DNA of 19,107 nt from positions 1 through 19,107 of the forward strand of contig JAPOOT010000126.1 of NCBI GenBank assembly GCA_026713285.1. Reading direction: 5' to 3'. The stretch is from Gemmatimonadota bacterium. GTDB taxonomy: Bacteria; JAAXHH01. This document shows, one piece after another, positions 1 to 7,568 of the stretch (the first letter of the stretch is position 1; each line of letters begins with the position of its first letter). Made by a program: the position numbers and the translations under genes. The notes under the pieces are model-generated. The model made no database searches. It worked only from the letters and a program-made list of their open reading frames with translations, and had not been told where the DNA came from.

Positions 1-45
1 CATTTCGGCGTCTAATGGTGTAGTACAGGGCAGGAAACGAAACCT

Positions 46-58
46 GTGATCGCATCAC
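46..58 (-). terminator. Small hairpin downstream of the PcfJ-like gene, possible weak terminator
   Basis: GTGAT and ATCAC pair perfectly around a 3-base loop. Read on the minus strand, the hairpin lies about 140 bases past the PcfJ-like stop codon and is followed by a moderately T-rich stretch, but there is no true T run. The rest of positions 1-195 shows no convincing gene: the short open frames there have no ribosome site and no recognisable product. The terminator role is inference. Confidence 0.2.
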
Positions 59-195
59 GGGAACGATCGATTGCCTGCCAATGGTCAAAGGATTCGGTAT
101 GACTCCGGCGCCCCGCGGGAGCATACCCAATCACAAAGCGACGGCATACCTTGCCGCTTCCAACGCGGCCGCCCATATGCCGTCGCTTTACTCGT

Positions 196-1902
196 CTAAT
201 GCAATCTCCTCATGTACGGCGACCCTTCCCTTGGCAGCGTCAGGCCTTCCTGGTTTGCCCACCGGAGCAATACGTCCCACCCTTCCTGGGCGCGGCCGCT
301 GTGGGCGTCCAAGGGCCGGGAATTGCTTTTGCCGCGCACCTGCCGGATGTACCTCCTGTTATTGATCAGTTCTATGGTCAGGACGCGGCGAACGGTGCCG
401 GAACTCGTGTAACTCACCTTCAAGGACCAGATGGACCGGTGGCCGTTGGCGCACGAGGTCCTGTAGGTGGCCACGCAATGCCGCATGGCCTTGCCCTCTT
501 CCGATAGGGCCCGTTCGTTGAGTACCTCCTCGATCGCCCAATTGCGGATCTCGCCCGCCCTTTCGTCCTCATCCATCCACTCGAATCCCTGGATCCCGGA
601 CGACGGCCAGGTTCTGGGCGTCTTCACCGAGGCCTTGGATATCGAGGCGTGCCATGCTTCCACCCGCCGCAACATGGATTCGGGCGTACGGCCCTTCATG
701 GTGAAATCCGGATCGGGGGGATCGATGAGACGAACGCTTCCGTCCGGATTCCGCCGCTCCTGACCGACATGCCGCTGGTGATGGACATAATCGATGATCG
801 GTCCGACATGCGCCACGTCGAGCATGGGATTGTTGACGAAAAAGTGCAGGACGGTCTCCCAGAAAGGCTCCTCCCCGAATGTTTCCCCGAGCATCGAGTC
901 GCAGACCGCCTCCGCCAACAGGTCGTCTCCTCCCATCCCGATCACCTGTGCCCAGCGAAGGGCCGCGTCCATCGTGTATTGAGACGGGGCGGAAACGATG
1001 AATTCGTGGGCCATGCGCTTCGTAAAGCGCAGCGGAATGGAAGCCTTCCTGATGTTCTTGCCGCCACCGACGTGAACGAACCATCCCTGCCGGGTTCTCG
1101 CGTCCGGATCCAATCCGGTGAAGAACGCCGAATCCATGCACGACGGCACGTCGTATTCGGCCAGGAGATGGCGCGCCAACGCGCCGAACTGCCGCCTACC
1201 GTTGTGGGTATCCGGTTTCCAGTCCTCGACCTTCCGGATCCAGCGGTCATGACAGGCGGCCAGCGACGCGAGTCCGTCCACGAAATTGTTGTCCGGCTGC
1301 GGTCCGTATTGAGGCACGGCGGGTTTTAGATGAAACAGTCTTCCATGTTTCTCGACGTGCAGAAGAAGCGACAGGAAGGCCGTCCTGGCCCCCGGATCGA
1401 ACGGCGCGACGTGGAAGAGTTGGCGCACCCTGAGCAGAACGGGGCTGGTGAGTTCTCTGTCGCCGATCTCGCCGGCGGCGATCCGTTTCAACATGTCCTT
1501 CCGGCGACGCCTATGCTGGCTGGTGGTCGACCGCTCGGCGAACTCGCGGTTTCGCGACTGCCGCGCGAGCGTGATCTCCTGGCGCCGCTGGGCCTTGCTC
1601 TTCTGAAGGCCGTCTCCCACGCCATGCGTCCGGCACCAGGCCTGGTACTCCGCGATCGTGCCGAGAGCCAGCGCACGGATATGCGCATCGAGTTCGGAAT
1701 CGATCCGATGCTGTTTCGTGGTCCTTCGCGCCGAGGCCAATTCCTTTCGGCGCTGCGGCAGGGTCTTGTTCAGGCGGGCGTTGAATCCGTTTTCCCGGCA
1801 CCAGTTCCTGTAGGCATCCACCGTATCCAGATCGAGGGTACGGAGATGCCGGCGCATCGGCGCGCTCAGCCGCGGATCGGGATCAAAGTTCGTTTCAGAC
1901 AT
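196..1902 (-). CDS. PcfJ-like domain protein with two N-terminal repeats
   Basis: A 568-residue protein of unknown biochemical role. Residues about 465-555 match the PcfJ-like family: an EEGKAMRHCV block (residues 468-477), then a Cys and a SIWSL strand, then LTIEL, then QVRGKSN, then a WANQEGL end. PcfJ is named after a gene of the enterococcal conjugative plasmid pCF10, but many relatives are chromosomal and uncharacterised. The N-terminus holds two copies of a segment about 45 residues long with a 55-residue offset (about 17-60 and 72-115), each with an aromatic-x-x-W-C-R core and a QRR-[KR]-x-[EL] end. The middle, about 120-460, is alpha-helical looking and unrecognised. The ATG at 1902 is chosen because 29 extra codons back to a TTG at 1989 look non-coding in composition; neither start has a strong ribosome site. 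No conjugation genes lie nearby. Confidence 0.75.
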   Translation of the reverse strand: MSETNFDPDPRLSAPMRRHLRTLDLDTVDAYRNWCRENGFNARLNKTLPQRRKELASARRTTKQHRIDSELDAHIRALALGTIAEYQAWCRTHGVGDGLQKSKAQRRQEITLARQSRNREFAERSTTSQHRRRRKDMLKRIAAGEIGDRELTSPVLLRVRQLFHVAPFDPGARTAFLSLLLHVEKHGRLFHLKPAVPQYGPQPDNNFVDGLASLAACHDRWIRKVEDWKPDTHNGRRQFGALARHLLAEYDVPSCMDSAFFTGLDPDARTRQGWFVHVGGGKNIRKASIPLRFTKRMAHEFIVSAPSQYTMDAALRWAQVIGMGGDDLLAEAVCDSMLGETFGEEPFWETVLHFFVNNPMLDVAHVGPIIDYVHHQRHVGQERRNPDGSVRLIDPPDPDFTMKGRTPESMLRRVEAWHASISKASVKTPRTWPSSGIQGFEWMDEDERAGEIRNWAIEEVLNERALSEEGKAMRHCVATYRTSCANGHRSIWSLKVSYTSSGTVRRVLTIELINNRRYIRQVRGKSNSRPLDAHSGRAQEGWDVLLRWANQEGLTLPREGSPYMRRLH

Positions 1903-2003
1903 GGCGGTTCGTACGTAAGGCGAAGTGGCCGGAAGGGACCACGTGACGGTATGTACCTCAGGCGCGGGTCGTGGATCGCGATGTTCCAAAACCTCATGCG
2001 CGC

Positions 2004-2044
2004 CCGGTTATCCCTGTACTGTACACCGGTACGTGGGGATCCGG
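2004..2044. other. Imperfect inverted repeat between yyaL-like and PcfJ-like genes
   Basis: Positions 2004-2019 and 2029-2044 can pair as three short blocks (CCGG, ATCCC and GTAC with their complements), interrupted by small bulges, around a 9-base loop. It sits in the 246-base gap between the YyaL-type stop codon and the start of the PcfJ-like gene, both on the minus strand. It could act as a terminator for the first, a leader structure for the second, or a protein site. No T run follows on either strand, so a standard intrinsic terminator is not well supported. Confidence 0.35.
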
Positions 2045-2054
2045 CAACTTCTTT

Positions 2055-2127
2055 CCCGCGCTCCCGGCGCGCTCGATCCTCCCGCGCTCCCGGTGCCGGA
2101 CTCTCTTTACCCGGAGCCGGACTCTCC
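2055..2127. repeat. Two adjacent short direct-repeat pairs in an intergenic gap
   Basis: CCCGCGCTCCCGG occurs at 2055 and again at 2081 (period 26). GCCGGACTCTC occurs at 2095 and again at 2116 (period 21). The two pairs abut, so nearly the whole stretch is built from local duplications. It lies just after the YyaL-type stop codon and upstream of the PcfJ-like gene. I see no gene in it. The pattern resembles the other short tandem duplications at 9445 and 11206. Confidence 0.7.
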
Positions 2128-2148
2128 TTGCGGATCACTTCAACCCGA

Positions 2149-4671
2149 TCACGGATGCATCGGGGCCGACATCGTGATCTCCGCCGGCTCGAGGCACACG
2201 GCGTCGTCGCAGGGCTGGTAGTAGAGGGTCGCGTAGAGTAGCATGCCTTCCGCCAGGGACCCGGGATCCACTTCGATACGGGCGCTCAGCCGGACGTCGC
2301 CCCGATAGACCTCCAGCGGGGCGTCGGCAAAAGCGAACCGCATCGTCTCGGCCGGTGGGTAAGAGACCGCGGCGGACACGATGGGCATATCCGCGTTGAA
2401 AGTAAGGGCCGTGGGAACCAGTCCCGGGCCGGAAGTCGTATTGCCATTAATGTGCCAGCCGTCCTCGATGGAGATCGATACGGTCGCGTTGAAGAATTCC
2501 TCGCGCGGGCCCGCCGCGACACTCAGCCGAGCCACGACCTTTGGTTCGCCGCCGAATCCCGCACCCGACGGATCCGACCCCTCTCCCGGGCCTGTCCTTC
2601 CGTTCCGCCCGTGCTCCCCGGCGGGGGACCCTCCATCCGTGCCAGCCATTTGTACCGGATTCCGTTCGTCGTGCAGATAGTCCCGCAGCGCAAGGATCAT
2701 GGAGGTAAACCGGCCGGGGATCTCATGCATCGACGAAGCATATGCGTTGAACAGGCGTGCGGCCCGCGCCAGGTACCGATAGTCGCCGGTGAGACGCGCC
2801 ATTGAGACCAGCGAACGGGCAGCCATGCCGTTTCCGGATGCCCGTGCGCCGTCAAAGGCGTTTCGCGTGCGAACGATCTGGTACTCCCCGCCTTCCGCGA
2901 AGTAGTACCCGCCCCGCTCGGTATTCCAGAAGCGATCGTTCATCCGGTTCGTGAGCATTTCGGCCGCGGCGAGCCAGCGCGGCTCCGCACTGGCCTCATG
3001 CAGTCTCTGCAGGCCCTGGATCAGGCAGGCGTAGTCCTCCTGAAAAGCTTCCCGATGAACCGCTCCTTCCAGGTAGATCCGGTGAAGGCCGGACCCGTCG
3101 TCCCAGAGGCGGTCGAGGATGAAGTCCGCGGCCCGCGCCGCTGTGTCGACGTAACGCCCGTTGTCCGTCACGAGCCCCGCGTAGGCGAAGGCGTCGATCA
3201 TCTGGCCGTTCCAGGCCGTGATCACCTTGGTGTCCACCACGGGAGGCTTTCGGTTCGAACGCGCCGATCGGAGCGTTTCACGCAGCTCATCCAGGCCGTC
3301 GGGCGGTCCGACCGAATCCCTAACCGTTCTTACGTACAGGACACCCGCGCCGGTGATACCATCCGCATCTCCATCCGCGTCACCATCCGCCCCTCCTTCC
3401 GCGTCTCCTACCGTGCCTCCATCCACGTCTCCCACCGCGTCTCCTACCGTGTCTCCTTCCGCGTCGCCCTCGGCAGGGATTCCGGCGGCCGTCCCGGAAA
3501 TGGGCGCCAGTCCGTAGTATGCCATAAAGAGGTCCGCGTCCGCGCCAAGCGTTTTCCTGATTTCCTCCTCGGACCAGAGGTAGTAGCGCCCTTCAACGGC
3601 GTCGGTCTCGGAATCCACCGCGGTATAGAAGGCGCCCCCGGGGTCCCGCATCTCCCGTTGGACGAAGGCGAGCACGTCTTCGGCGACGGCCCGGTAGGCT
3701 GTTTCGCCGGTAATTTCGAAGGCCAGCAGGTAGACACGGGCCAGATCCGCCTGGTTGTACAGCATCTTTTCGAAGTGGGGAATGCGCCACCCGGAATCCG
3801 TGGCATACCGGTGAAATCCGCCGCCCACGTGGTCGTACAGGCCGCCGTTCTTCATGACGTCCAGGGTATGGGTGGCCATGGACAGCAGGGATCCGTCGCC
3901 GGTGCGTTCGTATTCTTTCAGCGCCAGTTCAATTCGCAAAGGGGCCGGGAACTTGGGCGCAGGGCCGAATCCTCCGTTTTCGGCGTCGTATCGCGTTTTC
4001 AGGTGCGATTGGGCGCCGGAGAGTATTCCTTCGTCGAGGACCGCCGTCCCGTCTCCTGAGACCTGGTCGCGCTGAAGCGACCGGATCGCTTCCGCCACTC
4101 GGCCCGCCTGTCCGATCAGGTCATCCCTGCGGGCGTCCCACGCCTCCTTCAACAGGTTCAGCACCCGGGGGAAACCGGGCAGGCCGGGCAGGTCCTCCGG
4201 CGGGAAATACGTGCCGGCGAAAAACGGTTCGAGTTCCGGCGTAAGGAACACCGAATTGGGCCAGCCGCCGCCGCCCGTGATGAGTTGGGTGGCCGCCATG
4301 TAGATCTCGTCTACATCGGGGCGTTCTTCGCGGTCCACCTTGATGTTCACGAAATGGGCATTCATGAAAGCGGCGATACCGGGGTCGGAAAACACCCTGC
4401 GTTCCATGACGTGGCACCAGTGGCAGGTCGAGTAACCGATGGAAAGGAAGATGGGCTTCCCCTCCCGGCATGCGCGTTCGATCGCTTCCGCGCCCCACGG
4501 ATACCAATCCACCGGGTTCCGGGCATGGCTTCGCAGATAGGGGCTTGCTTCTCCGGCCAGTCTGTTCAGGGGAGGGGCGGAACCGGAATCGCACCCCTGT
4601 CCCGCGACTCCGGAGATGAAGACGCAGGCGGAGAACAACACGCCGGCCAGGAAAGGGGATGCGCTATGCAT
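2149..4671 (-). CDS. Exported YyaL/DUF255-type thioredoxin-fold protein with DsbD-like C-terminal domain
   Basis: An 840-residue protein. After a hydrophobic leader (about 6-25, likely a signal peptide; the GQGC at 24-27 is a poor lipobox) comes the family signature NRLAGEASPYL and NPVDWYPW, then a thioredoxin-like CHWC at 83-86. The middle, to about 690, is the alpha/alpha-barrel-like part of the YyaL/SPATA20 family, whose activity is not established. Residues 402-437 are a low-complexity insertion of nine Gly-Asp-x-x units. A Gly/Pro/Ser-rich linker then leads to a domain at about 710-840 resembling the periplasmic N-terminal domain of DsbD, ending in YYQPCDDAVCLEPAEI with a Cys pair. This suggests redox or protein-quality work outside the cytoplasm (inference). 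An ATG at 4704 is an alternative start; neither has a clear ribosome site. It lies 136 bp downstream of lpdA on the same strand. Confidence 0.85.
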   Translation of the reverse strand: MHSASPFLAGVLFSACVFISGVAGQGCDSGSAPPLNRLAGEASPYLRSHARNPVDWYPWGAEAIERACREGKPIFLSIGYSTCHWCHVMERRVFSDPGIAAFMNAHFVNIKVDREERPDVDEIYMAATQLITGGGGWPNSVFLTPELEPFFAGTYFPPEDLPGLPGFPRVLNLLKEAWDARRDDLIGQAGRVAEAIRSLQRDQVSGDGTAVLDEGILSGAQSHLKTRYDAENGGFGPAPKFPAPLRIELALKEYERTGDGSLLSMATHTLDVMKNGGLYDHVGGGFHRYATDSGWRIPHFEKMLYNQADLARVYLLAFEITGETAYRAVAEDVLAFVQREMRDPGGAFYTAVDSETDAVEGRYYLWSEEEIRKTLGADADLFMAYYGLAPISGTAAGIPAEGDAEGDTVGDAVGDVDGGTVGDAEGGADGDADGDADGITGAGVLYVRTVRDSVGPPDGLDELRETLRSARSNRKPPVVDTKVITAWNGQMIDAFAYAGLVTDNGRYVDTAARAADFILDRLWDDGSGLHRIYLEGAVHREAFQEDYACLIQGLQRLHEASAEPRWLAAAEMLTNRMNDRFWNTERGGYYFAEGGEYQIVRTRNAFDGARASGNGMAARSLVSMARLTGDYRYLARAARLFNAYASSMHEIPGRFTSMILALRDYLHDERNPVQMAGTDGGSPAGEHGRNGRTGPGEGSDPSGAGFGGEPKVVARLSVAAGPREEFFNATVSISIEDGWHINGNTTSGPGLVPTALTFNADMPIVSAAVSYPPAETMRFAFADAPLEVYRGDVRLSARIEVDPGSLAEGMLLYATLYYQPCDDAVCLEPAEITMSAPMHP
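3361..3468 (-). repeat. 12-bp minisatellite, nine units, inside the YyaL-type gene
   Basis: Nine consecutive 12-base units encode four-residue repeats: GDAE, GDTV, GDAV, GDVD, GGTV, GDAE, GGAD, GDAD, GDAD. The unit length is a multiple of three, so gain or loss of units keeps the reading frame. The insertion is strongly acidic and probably a disordered surface loop within the barrel-like part of the protein. It does not fit the nine-residue RTX calcium-binding pattern. Confidence 0.9.
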
Positions 4672-4807
4672 CCGGGCCGCGTATGGCGGTTTTCCGAGTA
4701 TCATGGTCGAACCCGGCCTGGCCTGTGGAGGCCGAAAATCGGGCGACGCGCCGGCCCGCGCGGAAACGGAACGGATCAAAGCGTGGGTTGACCGGAATGC
4801 GGGTATC

Positions 4808-6208
4808 CTAGATGTGGATCGCGGCGCCTTCCATCCCGGCGGCGGCTTCCATGACCAGTTCCGACAGCGTGGGGTGGGCGTGTATGGTCTTGTGCAGTTC
4901 CCGGGTGGTCGATTCCAACGTGCGCGCGGTGCAGATCTCCGCGATCAGTTCGGTGGCGTCCGCGCCGATGATGTGCGCGCCGAGTATCTCGCCGTACTTT
5001 GCGTCCGCGATCAGCTTGACCATGCCGTCCGTCTGGCCGACGGCCACGGCCTTGCCGCTGGAGCGGTAAGGCATGCGGAACACCTGGATTTCGCGTTCTT
5101 CTGCGGCCTGGGCTTCGGTAAGTCCGACACTGGCTACCTGGGGCTGACAATAGGTGCACGCGGGGATGTTTCCCCGATCGATGGGCGGGGCGGGATGGCC
5201 CGCGAGCCGTTCCACCAGGTTGATCCCTTCCGCCGACGCCTTGTGGGCGAGGAGGGGCGGTCCCGTGACGTCGCCGATGGCGTATACACCGGATACCGAC
5301 GTCTGACAATTTTCATCCACCTTGATGAAACCTCTGTCGGTCTCCACGCCGAGTTCCTGCAGCCCTATATCCTCGACGTTCGCGTCGCGCCCGATGGCCA
5401 GCAGCGTAACGTCGGCCTTCAGGGTCTCCTGTTCCCCGTTGACGGTAACGGTAACGGTAACGGCCGTTCCGTCAGGACCCGATTCGGCCGTCTCGACACG
5501 CGCCCCGGTCTTGATTTCGATTCCCAGCTTCGCGAAGCTCTTCTCCAGCGTTTCACTGATCTCTTCGTCTTCCACGGGCAGGAGGTGGGGCAGCATCTCG
5601 ACGATGGTGACCTTCGTCCCGTAGGCAGCGTAATAGTAGGCGAACTCCACGCCGATCGCGCCGCCTCCGATAATGGTCATCGAACCGGGCGGTTCTTCGA
5701 TCAGCATGGCTTCCGTACTGGTGATGATACGCTCTCCGTCCACGGGGACGGCGGGGATGGCCTTGGACCGCGAACCCGTTGCGAGAATGACCGAACGGGT
5801 GTTTAAGGTCTGCGTTTCACCCCCAGCATCGGTTACAACGACGGAATCGGCCGATGCCAGCCGGCCGTGGCCGCTGACGAGATCCACGTTGTTCTTCTTA
5901 AGTAGGAACTTAATGCCGCTGGCGAGCGTGTTGGCGGCCTTCCGGCTTCGCTGCACGGCCTTGCCCATGTCGAACCGGAGGTTGTCGCAGGAGATGCCGT
6001 AGTCTTCGCCGTGACGCATGGTAAGGACGAGTTCGGCGTTCTTGAGCAACGCCTTGGTGGGTATGCATCCCCAGTTCAGGCACACGCCGCCGGGTTTGTC
6101 CTTTTCTATCACAACCGATTTCAATCCGAGCTGGGCGGCGCGGATCGCCGAAACATACCCGCCGGGACCGCCGCCGACCACCGCCACGTCATAGTGCGCT
6201 GATGCCAT
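4808..6208 (-). CDS. lpdA: Dihydrolipoamide dehydrogenase (E3)
   Basis: A 466-residue flavoprotein of normal family length that reoxidises the lipoyl group of 2-oxo-acid dehydrogenase or glycine-cleavage complexes, passing electrons through FAD to NAD. The N-terminus has the FAD-binding GGGPGGY (12-18), followed by the redox disulfide motif GGVCLNWGCIPTK with C43 and C48. A second dinucleotide-binding GGGAIGVEFA and the AIGDV FAD motif follow. The C-terminal dimer domain ends with HAHPTLSE, holding the catalytic His445-Glu450 pair. GGAG lies 6 bases before the ATG. No E1 or E2 genes are in the window, so its complex cannot be told. It is probably transcribed from the promoter at 6256-6287 and may read through into the YyaL-type gene. 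Confidence 0.96.
   Translation of the reverse strand: MASAHYDVAVVGGGPGGYVSAIRAAQLGLKSVVIEKDKPGGVCLNWGCIPTKALLKNAELVLTMRHGEDYGISCDNLRFDMGKAVQRSRKAANTLASGIKFLLKKNNVDLVSGHGRLASADSVVVTDAGGETQTLNTRSVILATGSRSKAIPAVPVDGERIITSTEAMLIEEPPGSMTIIGGGAIGVEFAYYYAAYGTKVTIVEMLPHLLPVEDEEISETLEKSFAKLGIEIKTGARVETAESGPDGTAVTVTVTVNGEQETLKADVTLLAIGRDANVEDIGLQELGVETDRGFIKVDENCQTSVSGVYAIGDVTGPPLLAHKASAEGINLVERLAGHPAPPIDRGNIPACTYCQPQVASVGLTEAQAAEEREIQVFRMPYRSSGKAVAVGQTDGMVKLIADAKYGEILGAHIIGADATELIAEICTARTLESTTRELHKTIHAHPTLSELVMEAAAGMEGAAIHI
5442..5463 (-). repeat. Hexamer microrepeat in lpdA
   Basis: The hexamer ACGGTA occurs three times in a row, followed by a partial ACGG. On the coding strand it gives an alternating Thr-Val run in the second dinucleotide-binding domain, a surface strand where a slight length change is probably tolerated. 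The frame is kept because the unit is two codons. Confidence 0.75.
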
Positions 6209-6255
6209 GTCTTACTCCATAAAATAGATGAACCCGAAATGCCTTGAAAGCGCTG

Positions 6256-6287
6256 GTATAACTAACGTTCGGGGCCCTGAATGTCAA
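6256..6287 (-). promoter_or_regulatory. Likely sigma70-type promoter for lpdA
   Basis: Read on the minus strand, a perfect TTGACA lies at 6287-6282 and TTATAC at 6261-6256. The spacing is 20 bases, longer than the ideal 17, so the -10 assignment is less certain than the -35. Transcription would begin near 6248, giving an lpdA leader of about 40 bases that includes the GGAG ribosome site. Confidence 0.45.
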
Positions 6288-6300
6288 GATAATTCTCTTG
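6285..6300. promoter_or_regulatory. Dyad overlapping both divergent -35 boxes, possible operator
   Basis: CAAGATAATTCTCTTG is an inverted repeat with 5-base arms (CAAGA and TCTTG) and a 6-base centre. Its left arm overlaps the lpdA -35 and its right arm overlaps the -35 of the M20 gene promoter. A regulator bound here would affect both directions. Part of the symmetry may simply come from two opposed -35 boxes, so the operator role is inference. Confidence 0.35.
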
Positions 6301-6326
6301 TCTGACAGGACGTTACGTTGTATCAT
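6298..6326 (+). promoter_or_regulatory. Sigma70-type promoter for the M20 peptidase operon
   Basis: TTGTCT at 6298-6303 and TATCAT at 6321-6326 are separated by exactly 17 bases. They match the consensus at four of six and five of six positions. Transcription would begin near 6333, downstream of the TTG at 6318, which argues against that upstream start and supports the ATG at 6387 with a leader of about 54 bases. Confidence 0.55.
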
Positions 6327-6386
6327 GAAAATGAGCGAAAGACCTGCGGATACGGGCGAAATACCACAAAGACGACACTACGGGAC

Positions 6387-7562
6387 ATGACCCCAGGCGC
6401 CATCTACAACACCATTACCGCGGAACGGATTACCGAACTGATCGAGGGGCTGGTTTCCGTGCCATCGGTCACGGGAAACGAAAAGGCCCTGGGCGACATG
6501 ATCCACGGACACCTGGAGGAGATCGGGCTTGCCGACGTGCGCCGGATTCCGGTTGCCGAATCGGGTGACAGCCTGGCGGCGCGGATACCCGGCCGCGGCA
6601 ACGGCCGCGCGTTCATGCTGAATTTCCACCAGGACACCTTTGACGCGTGTGACGGGTGGGAGACGGACCCGTGGTCGCCGGTGGTGAAGGACGGATGTCT
6701 ATACGGACTCGGCGCCCACGACATGAAGGCCGGAGCGGCGGCCGTGCTCGCCGCGGTGGAGGCCATCGTGCGGTCCGGCGCGGAACTCTCCGGCGACCTG
6801 ATCGTCTCCGCCACGACGGACGAGGAGAACTGGTCGCGGGGCGCCCACGCGCTGATCGAGAGCGGACTGCTGGAAGGATGCGAGGGCTGCCTCATACCCG
6901 AACCCACGCCGCCCGGCCGGCTGCGCATCGGTTCGCGGGGACGGCACGTGATCAAGATCGACCTGTCGGGCAAGACGGCGCACGCCGCATACACGGGCGA
7001 AGGCGTCAACGCAGTCCATGACGCCGCCATGATCATTGCCGCGCTGGATCGGATCGAATTGGGATGGAATGACGAGTACGACCTGGGCGGTACGATCTGT
7101 GTAATCGAAATCAGCGGTGGGAGGAACATCATCCTCGTACCGGAACACGCGCAGATCGTCCTCGACAGGCACATTCTGCCCGGCCAGTCGGTCGGCCAGG
7201 CCGTAGAGGATATCGAGGCACTGATCCAATCCCTGCCGATCGAGTCGAAGTGGCGCGTCTCGTGGGATGACCGTCCCACACCGGCTCCGGCGCCGTATAT
7301 CGTGGATCCCGGTTCGAAGTTCGTCCGGTCCGCCAGGAAGCGGGTCGAAGAGCAGCTCGGCCGGCCGGTGCGTTACGCCCTGGCGCGAAGCGTGGCCGAC
7401 ACGAATCATTTTGCCGTGACCGGAGGCATCCCGACACTGGTGTACGGACCCGAAGGGGGGAACACCTGCCAGGCCAACGAATTCGTCAGTATCGAATCCA
7501 CGCTCCGCGTCGCCCGGGCCTACTGCGGGATCGTCGTCGACATGCTGGGAATCGCTCCGTAG
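6387..7562 (+). CDS. M20-family metallopeptidase/deacylase (ArgE/DapE-like)
   Basis: A 391-residue cytoplasmic amidohydrolase of the ArgE/DapE/ACY1 type; the substrate is unknown. The metal-site landmarks run in family order: His81 in NFHQDTF, Asp112 in GAHDMK, Glu146-Glu147 in DEEN, and Glu172 in PEPT. The dimerisation-domain motif GKTAHAAYTGEGVNA follows at about 195-209. The final metal ligand, normally His in H-x-x-N-E, is replaced by Cys361 in the CQANEF motif. Cys can also bind zinc, so the enzyme may still be active, but this departs from the family pattern. The ATG lies downstream of a good promoter; its ribosome site is weak. The next gene begins 7 bases after the stop codon, so the two are probably co-transcribed. 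Confidence 0.88.
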   Translation: MTPGAIYNTITAERITELIEGLVSVPSVTGNEKALGDMIHGHLEEIGLADVRRIPVAESGDSLAARIPGRGNGRAFMLNFHQDTFDACDGWETDPWSPVVKDGCLYGLGAHDMKAGAAAVLAAVEAIVRSGAELSGDLIVSATTDEENWSRGAHALIESGLLEGCEGCLIPEPTPPGRLRIGSRGRHVIKIDLSGKTAHAAYTGEGVNAVHDAAMIIAALDRIELGWNDEYDLGGTICVIEISGGRNIILVPEHAQIVLDRHILPGQSVGQAVEDIEALIQSLPIESKWRVSWDDRPTPAPAPYIVDPGSKFVRSARKRVEEQLGRPVRYALARSVADTNHFAVTGGIPTLVYGPEGGNTCQANEFVSIESTLRVARAYCGIVVDMLGIAP

Positions 7563-7568
7563 ACCATC

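Noticed and set aside
1330..2241. Plus-strand open frame of 303 codons opposite the PcfJ-like gene
   Set aside because: Composition is shadow-like and the opposite strand holds a recognisable PcfJ-like protein.
3361..3468. RTX-like calcium-binding repeats
   Set aside because: The unit is four residues and lacks the nine-residue GGxGxDxxx pattern.
2998..4059. Plus-strand frame with a Ser/Val/Arg repeat
   Set aside because: The repeat is only the antisense reading of the Gly-Asp minisatellite in the YyaL-type gene.
4585..4605. Lipoprotein signal on the YyaL-type protein
   Set aside because: The residues before the Cys (GQG) do not fit a lipobox, so an ordinary signal peptide is more likely.
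4616..5806. Plus-strand open frame of 396 codons opposite lpdA and the YyaL-type gene
   Set aside because: It is antisense to lpdA, which has complete catalytic motifs; no ribosome site or recognisable domain.
6318..6386. Upstream TTG start for the M20 peptidase
   Set aside because: It overlaps a well-spaced promoter whose transcript would begin after it, and the extra residues do not resemble the family.
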